Part shown: positions 7,072 to 11,867 of the stretch, in pieces
Numbering within the stretch: position 1 is the first letter of the stretch
Layout of the letters: each line of letters opens with the position of its first letter
Source: Bacilli bacterium
Lineage (GTDB): Bacteria > Bacillota_I > Bacilli_A > RFN20 > CAG-826
Reading direction: 5' to 3'
Length of the DNA: 11,867 nucleotides
NCBI GenBank assembly: GCA_017619815.1
Contig: JAFZRR010000027.1
Coordinates: forward strand, 1 to 11,867
Notes under the pieces: generated by a model
The model's input: only the letters and a program-made list of their open reading frames with translations
Told to the model about the DNA's origin: nothing
Database searches by the model: none
Made by a program: the position numbers and the translations under genes

Positions 7072-8200
7072 AAGAGTGTTACGTTGTTATAACTGCGGTG
7101 CAGTTTTACAAAGTAAAAAAGTAAGTGAAACAGGATATGTTCCAGCGGAACTTCTTGATGGTTACACAGGAGACAACCAAGTCTTGTACTGTCAAAAGTG
7201 TTTCGACGAAATGAAAAGCATCAATACTGGTGCCCTTGAACAAAACATCGATAAACAAACAGCAAAGATCCTTGATGATGCTGTCGCAACAGACGCCTAC
7301 ATCATTTATGTTGTCGATTTATTTACCTTTAACGGAACATTGAATCCAGACATCATTAAAAAGATTAAGAAACTAAATGTTGCGGTCATTGGAACTCATA
7401 GAGACTTGTTCTCATCCATCATCAAAGATGAAACTCTCGCACAGTTCTTAGAAGAACGCTTTGAAGAAGTTGGCATCAAGCCAGATTCAGTTAGCATTCT
7501 CGGAAATGAAAGTGATGTTGATATCGAAGCTTTAATGAAGCAATTTAACTCCGCTCGTAAAGCTCATGATATTTATTTAATCGGTTCCAAGAGCTCAGGT
7601 AAAACAGTGTTAATTAACAAAATGTTAAAACACTACGAAAATAAGACAAAATGGCCTATCAAAACAGAAAGCTATCGCGGTACAAGCGTGAAGGTTATGA
7701 GCATTCCTTTAACCAATTCATCATTCTTGTATGAACTACCAGGTTTCTCCTTAGCGACATCCGTCGTAGGCAAGGTTGAAAAAGAAGTTCAAAAGTTAAT
7801 CATCCCAAGAAGAAAGATTGAAACACATTACCGTACACTAGTGAAAGGTGATGCTTTAGTCGCTGGTTCCTTAGCGTACTTTGAACTTTTCTCCGGCAAA
7901 CCAACCGCTGTTAAGTTCTACTGTGCGGAAGGTGTAGAAATCAAAAAGATTTCTTCCGAAAAGGTTAATGACTTCTTAGAAGAAAATAATAGAAAACGTT
8001 ACTTAAGACCAGTTAGTGAGAGAATCGATAACTTCCGTGACTATGACTTCTTTGAATACACAATGGAAAACGATGGCCAAGTCCATGACATTTCCGTTGA
8101 AGGCTTAGGCTGGATTTCCTTCGTGGCCAAAGGTCAAATCATTAGAGTCATGTTCCCAAAGGGATCTGCTCTTAAGGAATCATTAGGTAAATTAAGGTAA
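7058..8200 (+). CDS. yqeH: YqeH-type circularly permuted GTPase for 30S ribosome assembly, with changed G motifs
   Basis: YqeH helps assemble the small ribosomal subunit. The 380-residue protein begins with a zinc finger (Cys10-x2-Cys13 and Cys45-x2-Cys48). The G motifs come in permuted order. VVDLFTFNGTLNP (85-97) comes first. The G4 site reads THRD (113-116) where NKxD is expected. G1/P-loop GSKSSGKT (176-183) is intact, a G2-type Thr lies in RGTS (207-210), and G3 reads ELPG (226-229) instead of DxPG. The C-terminal region has the ISVEGLGW signature (345-352). Length and order fit Bacillus YqeH (about 366 residues), but G3 and G4 are altered, so affinity or specificity for guanine nucleotides may differ. 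A strong GGAGG seven bases upstream inside yqeG fixes the start. It overlaps yqeG by 14 bases and yhbY follows after five. aroE, which sits between yqeH and yhbY in Bacillus, is absent. Confidence 0.92.
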   Translation: MGKVRRVLRCYNCGAVLQSKKVSETGYVPAELLDGYTGDNQVLYCQKCFDEMKSINTGALEQNIDKQTAKILDDAVATDAYIIYVVDLFTFNGTLNPDIIKKIKKLNVAVIGTHRDLFSSIIKDETLAQFLEERFEEVGIKPDSVSILGNESDVDIEALMKQFNSARKAHDIYLIGSKSSGKTVLINKMLKHYENKTKWPIKTESYRGTSVKVMSIPLTNSSFLYELPGFSLATSVVGKVEKEVQKLIIPRRKIETHYRTLVKGDALVAGSLAYFELFSGKPTAVKFYCAEGVEIKKISSEKVNDFLEENNRKRYLRPVSERIDNFRDYDFFEYTMENDGQVHDISVEGLGWISFVAKGQIIRVMFPKGSALKESLGKLR

Positions 8201-8205
8201 TAAAT

Positions 8206-8499
8206 ATGTTAACTCCAAATCAAAAAAGACAATTAAAAGGTTTAGCGAGCACATTAGATACAAAGTATCAGGTTGGTAAAAACGAAATCAGCGATACTGT
8301 TGTTGCTATGCTCGATAAAGCATTAACCGCTCGTGAATTAATTAAGATTGATGTCATGAAAGCTGTCACAAGTCCGATTATGGAACTTGCTCTAGATTTA
8401 TCTAGTAGACTCAATGCCGAATTAGTTCAAGTGGTGGGCAGAGTTATTGTTTTGTATCGCTATAGCAAAGATAACCATAAGATTAAATTGCAAAAGTAA
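8206..8499 (+). CDS. yhbY: YhbY/YqeI-family RNA-binding protein (CRM domain)
   Basis: This 97-residue single CRM-domain protein matches the usual YhbY length. These proteins bind pre-ribosomal RNA and are linked to ribosomal subunit maturation. Seen here: LTPNQKRQLKGLA at the N-terminus, the YQVGKNEISD loop, ALTARELIKIDV in the middle, and LVQVVGRVIVLYR near the end, all as expected for the family. The GxxG loop normally reads GKGG or GKNG; here it is GKNE, with Glu27 in place of the second Gly. That could weaken or alter RNA contact (inference). An AAGG eight bases upstream supports the ATG. It sits five bases after yqeH, and its stop codon directly abuts the nadD start. Confidence 0.92.
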   Translation: MLTPNQKRQLKGLASTLDTKYQVGKNEISDTVVAMLDKALTARELIKIDVMKAVTSPIMELALDLSSRLNAELVQVVGRVIVLYRYSKDNHKIKLQK

Positions 8500-9585
8500 A
8501 TGAATAAGATAATTTTTGGTGGTGCATTCGATCCCGTTCATAACGGGCATATTAATATGGCGTTAAAAGCCGCAAAAGAACTTGATGGAGAAGTAATATT
8601 CGTTCCAGCACGTATTTCAGTATGGAAAGATGTTTCAGCGCCCATTGAGGACAAAATGAATATGTTGAAACTCGCCATCGAAGATAAAAAAGAATTATCT
8701 ATCGACGAATTTGAACTCAATAGTGGAAAAGATGTCAATTATTCCATCGACACAGTTCTCCATTTCAGAGAAAAATATCCAAACGATAAACTTTATTTCC
8801 TCATCGGTGTTGATCAAGCTAATGCTTTCCATCGTTGGAAAGAAGCAGAAAGAATCGCCGAATTATTACAAGTTGTATATTATACAAGACCTGGATATGT
8901 GGAAGACAAAGCAAACATTAAAAAATTCCATATGCATAAGATTGAAGGTCTTGGAATAGAAGTGTCATCCACAGAAATCAGGGAACTCAAATCCTTTGAA
9001 ATGCCGGATGAAGTACTTTTCTACATAGTAGAACATAATTTGTATGAAGGAATGGTGGAACTGAAGTCCATTTTATCCCCTCACAGACTAGCTCATTCTA
9101 AGAGCGTCGCTAAGACAGCTTATGAAATTGCGAAGGCAAATAACTTAGATAATCCTTTAAAAGCATTCATTGCTGGTCTTTTCCATGATATCGGCAAAGA
9201 TATTCCTGAGTCTGAACAGTTCAAACTCACTAAAAAGTATTATCCAGAGTATGCGGACATCCCGAAGTTTGCTTATCATCAGTTCGCAGGGGCTCATCTA
9301 GTCCAAAAAATGTTTGGAATAAAGGATCAAGACATCATCGAGGCTGTCGAATTCCATTCCACAGGTAATGAAAATATGGGCTTGCTCGCTAAGATAATTT
9401 ACGCCGCAGACAAGATTGAACCGACAAGAGGTTTTGACTCCAGTGACTTAATCCAAGCGATGAAAAATGACGCTGAACAAGGCTTCAAAACTGTCCTTCA
9501 AGCTAATAAAGATTTCCTTCTTAGCAAGGAGAAAGACATAAATAATCGATTAACCTATAAATGTTTCAAACAATATTTGGATTAG
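8500..9585 (+). CDS. nadD: Fused nicotinate-nucleotide adenylyltransferase (NadD) and YqeK HD-domain Ap4A hydrolase
   Basis: The N-terminal part (about 1-186) is NadD, which joins nicotinate mononucleotide to ATP to make deamido-NAD. It shows FGGAFDPVHNGH (6-17, with the HxGH adenylyltransferase motif), LIGVDQANAFHRW (101-113) and VSSTEIR (155-161). The C-terminal part (about 187-361) is YqeK, an HD-family enzyme of the type that splits diadenosine tetraphosphate symmetrically into two ADP. It shows His199, His229-Asp230 (FHDIGKD), His260, His266, His286 and Asp304 (YAADKIEPTRG). All expected metal ligands look present. In Bacillus these are separate neighbouring genes; a similar fusion is known in mycoplasmas. 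The ATG follows the yhbY stop with no gap and no clear Shine-Dalgarno, so translation is probably coupled to yhbY. rsfS (yqeL), which usually follows yqeK, is missing: a terminator follows instead. Confidence 0.94.
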   Translation: MNKIIFGGAFDPVHNGHINMALKAAKELDGEVIFVPARISVWKDVSAPIEDKMNMLKLAIEDKKELSIDEFELNSGKDVNYSIDTVLHFREKYPNDKLYFLIGVDQANAFHRWKEAERIAELLQVVYYTRPGYVEDKANIKKFHMHKIEGLGIEVSSTEIRELKSFEMPDEVLFYIVEHNLYEGMVELKSILSPHRLAHSKSVAKTAYEIAKANNLDNPLKAFIAGLFHDIGKDIPESEQFKLTKKYYPEYADIPKFAYHQFAGAHLVQKMFGIKDQDIIEAVEFHSTGNENMGLLAKIIYAADKIEPTRGFDSSDLIQAMKNDAEQGFKTVLQANKDFLLSKEKDINNRLTYKCFKQYLD

Positions 9586-9604
9586 TCGATTGATCAGAAA
9601 AGAT

Positions 9605-9635
9605 GAGAGAGCGAATCGTGCTCTCTTTTCTTTTT
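9605..9635 (+). terminator. Strong rho-independent terminator of the yqeG-nadD operon
   Basis: Perfect 7-bp arms AGAGAGC (9606-9612) and GCTCTCT (9620-9626), extendable by one G-T pair, enclose a seven-base loop. TTTCTTTTT follows. It lies about 20 bases past the nadD-yqeK stop and ends about 35 bases before the dif-like site. Confidence 0.9.
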
Positions 9636-9669
9636 GCCGCTTCCACCGATAAAACGCTAAAATATATCT

Positions 9670-9697
9670 ACTTCGCATAATAGTCATTATGTTAACC
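9670..9697 (+). other. dif: Candidate chromosomal dif site (XerC/XerD recombination site)
   Basis: This 28-bp sequence has the exact 11+6+11 layout of dif. The left (XerC-type) arm is ACTTCGCATAA (9670-9680), the central region is TAGTCA (9681-9686) and the right (XerD-type) arm is TTATGTTAACC (9687-9697). Compared with dif sites as I remember them, the left arm shares CGCATAA with E. coli dif and ACTTC with Bacillus subtilis dif. The right arm shares TTATGTTAA with E. coli and differs from Bacillus at two positions. By my count 17 of 22 arm positions agree with each species, and 20 of 22 with the degenerate Firmicute consensus. The inner bases are imperfect inverted repeats (CATAAT / ATTATG), as in known dif. 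The site lies in a non-coding gap where rightward genes (terminator at 9605-9635) meet leftward genes, as expected at the replication terminus. XerC and XerD would bind here to resolve chromosome dimers under FtsK control. A mobile element's dif mimic is the main alternative. Confidence 0.88.
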
Positions 9698-9773
9698 AAA
9701 ACACAATTCTAAATATCTCCAATAATGTTTTTCGCGGTTTTTCACTGATTATCAATTCAGTAATTCACATGTT

Positions 9774-9789
9774 GAAAAGCCGACTTTTC
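9774..9789. terminator. Hairpin downstream of the toxin-like gene, possible weak terminator
   Basis: GAAAAG (9774-9779) and CTTTTC (9784-9789) form a perfect 6-bp stem with a four-base loop, about 55 bases past the end of the minus-strand gene at 9843-10412 and before the dif-like site. No T-run follows on either strand, so termination would be weak. The rest of the gap (9698-9842) holds no gene I can support. It has one further short inverted repeat, ACTGA / TCAGT at 9744-9761. Confidence 0.35.
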
Positions 9790-9842
9790 CACACATTTGA
9801 GATAGGCTCATCTACAATAAAATGTACTAATTTGCTACTAAT

Positions 9843-10412
9843 TCACTTCTCTCGTGTTTGACCAAGTTTTCCATTTAGGTAGTCAAAATACGCATTTCTT
9901 AACATCTGAAACTTAGTACTTTCTAACCTCATTATTGTATATTCTTCTTCCGAATCCGAGTCTGCTAAACAGTCGTTTTTGATTCCGATTATTCTCTTCG
10001 TGTAGAGTCTAAGTTTGTCTATTGTTCTGACTTGGTTCACGACTGCTAATGTTGACTTGGCGGTGTTCAAACATTCAATGATTCCGAGGTCCACGTCACT
10101 CTTGGGTGACATTGATCCGTGATTAGTTTTGAGTGGGCAGATTGTCACTAACGGATTGAAGACATCCGAGTCGACCATGACCACTCCATAATGTCTGTTG
10201 CTAAACTCAGCGTTCACATTGAGACCCCAGTCAAACTCATAAATCTCGCCTTGTTTAAGATCGTACCTTAGCAAATACTTCTCAGCAAATGAAAAATACT
10301 CCAGCTGGCGTCTTATCCAGTCTAGTTGTTCTCTGATGCCGTTATTTCGGAGTGCGAGTTTGCTCCCATAATCAGCATAGATGTTTTTCTCGGTTTTAAA
10401 TTTTTCCATCAT
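9843..10412 (-). CDS. PemK/MazF-family toxin-like protein with an N-terminal helical extension, no antitoxin gene beside it
   Basis: At 189 residues this is longer than a classical MazF (about 110-120). The PemK/MazF barrel begins near residue 52: LKQGEIYEFDWGLNVNAEFSNRHYGVVMV, then VTICPLKTNHG and LAVVNQVRTIDKLRL (122-136). MazF toxins cut RNA in the cytoplasm. Arg73 and Thr96 lie where their catalytic Arg and Thr are expected. The first 50 residues are charged and probably helical (REQLDWIRRQLEYFSFAEKYLL) and are not part of the classical fold. No antitoxin gene is visible on either side; the flanks are the dif-like gap and the deoB terminator. A strong AGGAGGG lies upstream; ATGs at 10412 and 10409 are both possible, with spacings of five and eight bases from GGAGG. 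It is the only complete gene here ending in TGA, and its codons (CTC, GTC, TCG, CGA) look more mixed than its neighbours', hinting at transfer. Confidence 0.78.
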   Translation of the reverse strand: MMEKFKTEKNIYADYGSKLALRNNGIREQLDWIRRQLEYFSFAEKYLLRYDLKQGEIYEFDWGLNVNAEFSNRHYGVVMVDSDVFNPLVTICPLKTNHGSMSPKSDVDLGIIECLNTAKSTLAVVNQVRTIDKLRLYTKRIIGIKNDCLADSDSEEEYTIMRLESTKFQMLRNAYFDYLNGKLGQTREK

Positions 10413-10414
10413 AA

Positions 10415-10444
10415 AACCCTCCTACTAGACTTCGTTAGGGGGTT
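10415..10444 (-). promoter_or_regulatory. Hairpin that can hide the toxin gene's Shine-Dalgarno
   Basis: On the minus strand AACCCCCT (10444-10437) can pair with AGGAGGGTT (10423-10415), giving eight base pairs with one bulged A and a 13-base loop. The right arm is the ribosome binding site itself, ending three bases before the ATG at 10412. When folded, the site would be blocked, which would keep translation of the toxin-like protein low. This is a direct pairing reading; function is inferred. Confidence 0.5.
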
Positions 10445-10464
10445 CCACCACGATTTAGTAACAT

Positions 10465-10487
10465 AAAAAAAGCTGCCGAAGCAGCTT
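10465..10487 (-). terminator. Rho-independent terminator of deoB with a UUCG loop
   Basis: On the minus strand AAGCTGC (10487-10481) and GCAGCTT (10476-10470) form a perfect 7-bp stem closed by the very stable TTCG tetraloop, followed by a run of T down to 10465. It starts about 20 bases past the deoB stop. It should largely separate deoB from the toxin-like gene downstream, which then needs its own promoter in 10424-10464; I see no convincing one. Confidence 0.92.
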
Positions 10488-10507
10488 ATTTCTTTGAAAT
10501 AAAATTT

Positions 10508-11728
10508 TTATTCGAATAATTCTTCGATTGGTTCACCTAAAAGGTTTTCAGGTTTTTCTAATCCAAAGTTCTTTAAGATTGTCGCACCGATATCACCGAA
10601 TGTTGTTCTTTCATCTAAGTAACGACCGTTCTTGAGGGATTTAGAGAACATTAATAGAGGAATTTTTTCACGTGTATGATCTGTGCCATACCATGTTGGA
10701 TCGTTTCCGTGGTCCGCTGTAACGATAACCAAGTCATCATCTTTAAGGACTTTTTCGAGCTCAGCTAAACGTTTATCGAAAGCCTCTAAGCATTTACCAT
10801 AACCGATTGGATCTCTTCTATGACCGTATTCACTATCGAATTCCACTAAGTTAACAAAGCACATACCTGTGAAATCGAAGTTTTTAGCTTCTTCAATGGT
10901 TTTGTCCATACCATCTTCGTTAGAAGATGTCTTTTGTGTCTTAACGACGCCATAACCATCAAAGATGTCACCGATTTTACCAACACAGTCGACCATAAAT
11001 CCGTTATCTTGCATAACATTCATAACAGTCTTCACTGGAGGCTTTAATGCCAAGTCATGTCTATGTGCGGTTACACGTTTGAAGTTACTTGCGTTATCAC
11101 CGACGAATGGACGAGCGATGATTCTGCCCACCATCCATTCTGGTTTCATACAGATTTCACGGGCAATATCGCAACAGCGATATAATTCAGGAACTGGTGT
11201 TGTTTCTTCGTGCGCTGCGATTTGTAACACGCTATCCGCGGATGTATATACGATGAGAGAATTATCTCTCTTTTGTTCTTCACCTAATTTAACAAGGATT
11301 TCTGTGCCACTGGATGCGTAGTTGCCAATGCACTTATGACCAGTCTTTTGTTCTAACTCATCAATAAGTTCTTTTGGGAAGCCGTGTTCTGTGAAGGTTT
11401 GGAATGGTTTTGTAGTGTAAACACCCATCATCTCCCAGTGACCTGTCATCGTGTCTTTACCATTACTAGCTTCTCTTGATCTTGCAACATAAGCGTGTGG
11501 ATGGCTAACTTTGCTTGTTCCGATGATGTTGTTGTCTAAATCATATAGACCCCAAGCATTCATAGTTGGAACATTGAGTCCGTTAGGCATTTTTTTAGAA
11601 ATGTGGACAATTGTGTTACTTCCGACGTCATTGTGGCCATCATTAAAGAACTTGTCTGCATCTGGTTCATAGCCGATACCAACTGAGTCAGCGACAATAA
11701 CGAATATTCTTTTATATTTATGGGACAT
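10508..11728 (-). CDS. deoB: Phosphopentomutase (DeoB)
   Basis: DeoB interconverts ribose- or deoxyribose-1-phosphate and the 5-phosphate, linking nucleoside salvage to the pentose phosphate pathway in the cytoplasm. The 406-residue protein belongs to the alkaline phosphatase superfamily and is of normal length. Metal ligands match those I recall for Bacillus cereus: Asp14 (VADSVGIG), Asp298 and His303 (EFDSEYGHRRD), Asp339-His340 (TADHGND) and His351 (GTDHTREKIP). The phosphorylated Thr is probably Thr93 in KDTMTGHWE. The mobile cap domain spans roughly residues 100-220. The start is supported by GAGGAG six bases upstream. It lies 34 bases after the end of a Xer recombinase gene on the same strand, the xerD-deoB order of Bacillus, so the two are probably co-transcribed. 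A TATAAA just after the xerD stop could add an internal promoter, but its -35 spacing (15 bases) is poor. The purine phosphorylase gene that usually follows is absent. Confidence 0.96.
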   Translation of the reverse strand: MSHKYKRIFVIVADSVGIGYEPDADKFFNDGHNDVGSNTIVHISKKMPNGLNVPTMNAWGLYDLDNNIIGTSKVSHPHAYVARSREASNGKDTMTGHWEMMGVYTTKPFQTFTEHGFPKELIDELEQKTGHKCIGNYASSGTEILVKLGEEQKRDNSLIVYTSADSVLQIAAHEETTPVPELYRCCDIAREICMKPEWMVGRIIARPFVGDNASNFKRVTAHRHDLALKPPVKTVMNVMQDNGFMVDCVGKIGDIFDGYGVVKTQKTSSNEDGMDKTIEEAKNFDFTGMCFVNLVEFDSEYGHRRDPIGYGKCLEAFDKRLAELEKVLKDDDLVIVTADHGNDPTWYGTDHTREKIPLLMFSKSLKNGRYLDERTTFGDIGATILKNFGLEKPENLLGEPIEELFE

Positions 11729-11762
11729 AAATGTCTCCTCTCTAACTGGTTTCTATTTTATA

Positions 11763-11867
11763 TTATTTGCGTTTCATATACAAATCATATGCACTCAAAA
11801 TGCGCTTCGTGGATATGTGCGTATATATTTGCGTAGTAGCGATATTGGAATGGCCAAGCATCTCTTG
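11763..11867 (-). CDS. xerD: C-terminal end of a XerC/XerD-type tyrosine recombinase (cut off by the window edge)
   Basis: Only the last 34 codons and the TAA stop are in the window. They read QEMLGHSNIATTQIYTHIS, then TKRILSAYDLYMKRK. LGHSNIATTQIYTHIS is the signature of Xer-family integrases: it holds the conserved His of LGH and the Tyr of the IYTH motif that attacks DNA. XerC and XerD cut and rejoin dif to separate chromosome dimers at cell division. The symbol xerD rests on gene order (xerD directly before deoB, as in Bacillus) rather than on the short visible sequence, so XerC or a single-recombinase Xer remain possible. The candidate dif site lies about 2.1 kb away. Confidence 0.85.
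   Translation of the reverse strand, partial: QEMLGHSNIATTQIYTHISTKRILSAYDLYMKRK

Noticed and set aside
9785..9793. DnaA-box-like TTTTCCACA
   Set aside because: A single near-match with no cluster, no AT-rich unwinding element and no dnaA/dnaN nearby; not an origin.
9698..9842. Possible extension of the toxin-like frame through TGA under mycoplasma code
   Set aside because: Trp is written TGG throughout and none of the other genes contain in-frame TGA, so the standard code is the simpler reading.
10429..10466. Second dif-like half-sites on the far side of the toxin gene (ACTTCG at 10429-10434; TTATGTTA on the minus strand at 10466-10459)
   Set aside because: They are in opposite orientations, do not have the 11+6+11 spacing, and one overlaps the T-run of the deoB terminator. 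They do not support a dif-flanked mobile module.
10965..11321. 118-codon open frame opposite deoB
   Set aside because: It lies wholly within deoB on the other strand, has no ribosome binding site and no recognisable protein features. Other short frames inside parE, parC, the lipoprotein gene and nadD were rejected for the same reason.
1..11867. CRISPR array, tRNA, rRNA or insertion sequence
   Set aside because: No regularly spaced repeats, cloverleaf-type sequence, rRNA stretch or transposase-like frame was seen; the only recombinase is the Xer fragment at the right edge.

Overview
The window looks like a piece of chromosome from a low-GC Gram-positive bacterium of the Bacilli/Mollicutes side. 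The DNA is AT-rich, AAGGAGG-type ribosome binding sites are common, and three blocks match known Bacillus-type gene order: plsY | parE-parC, yqeG-yqeH-yhbY-nadD-yqeK, and xerD-deoB. NadD is fused to YqeK, a fusion also known in mycoplasmas. The code looks standard: Trp is TGG, no gene is broken by TGA, and one gene ends in TGA. An uncultured gut-type Bacilli lineage (RF39/Erysipelotrichia-like) would fit, but this is inference.

Layout. At the left edge plsY (phospholipid synthesis) runs leftward and out of the window. It diverges from parE-parC (topoisomerase IV), which run rightward. A structured spacer with a terminator follows, then a lone lipoprotein gene of unknown function and another terminator. 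Next is a tight operon, yqeG-yqeH-yhbY-nadD/yqeK, for 30S ribosome assembly, NAD synthesis and Ap4A breakdown, closed by a strong terminator. On the right, on the minus strand, are the 3' end of a Xer-type tyrosine recombinase gene, deoB (phosphopentomutase) with a UUCG-loop terminator, and a solitary PemK/MazF-family toxin-like gene.

The key non-coding feature is at 9670-9697, in the gap where the rightward and leftward genes converge. It is a 28-bp sequence with the 11+6+11 layout of a XerCD dif site, and its arms closely match Firmicute and E. coli dif. If so, the window spans the replication terminus. Genes on both sides (all but plsY) then run in the direction of replication toward dif. 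The decatenase (topoisomerase IV) genes lie about 4.2 kb to one side of dif and a Xer recombinase gene about 2.1 kb to the other. Three parts of the chromosome-separation machinery therefore sit together in under 12 kb.

Other points worth a second look: ParC ends in an acidic tail carrying a sliding-clamp-like motif (QISIF). The toxin gene's Shine-Dalgarno sequence can be locked in a hairpin. The lipoprotein gene has a -10 box that implies a leaderless mRNA. The YqeH G3 and G4 motifs and the YhbY GxxG loop are changed.
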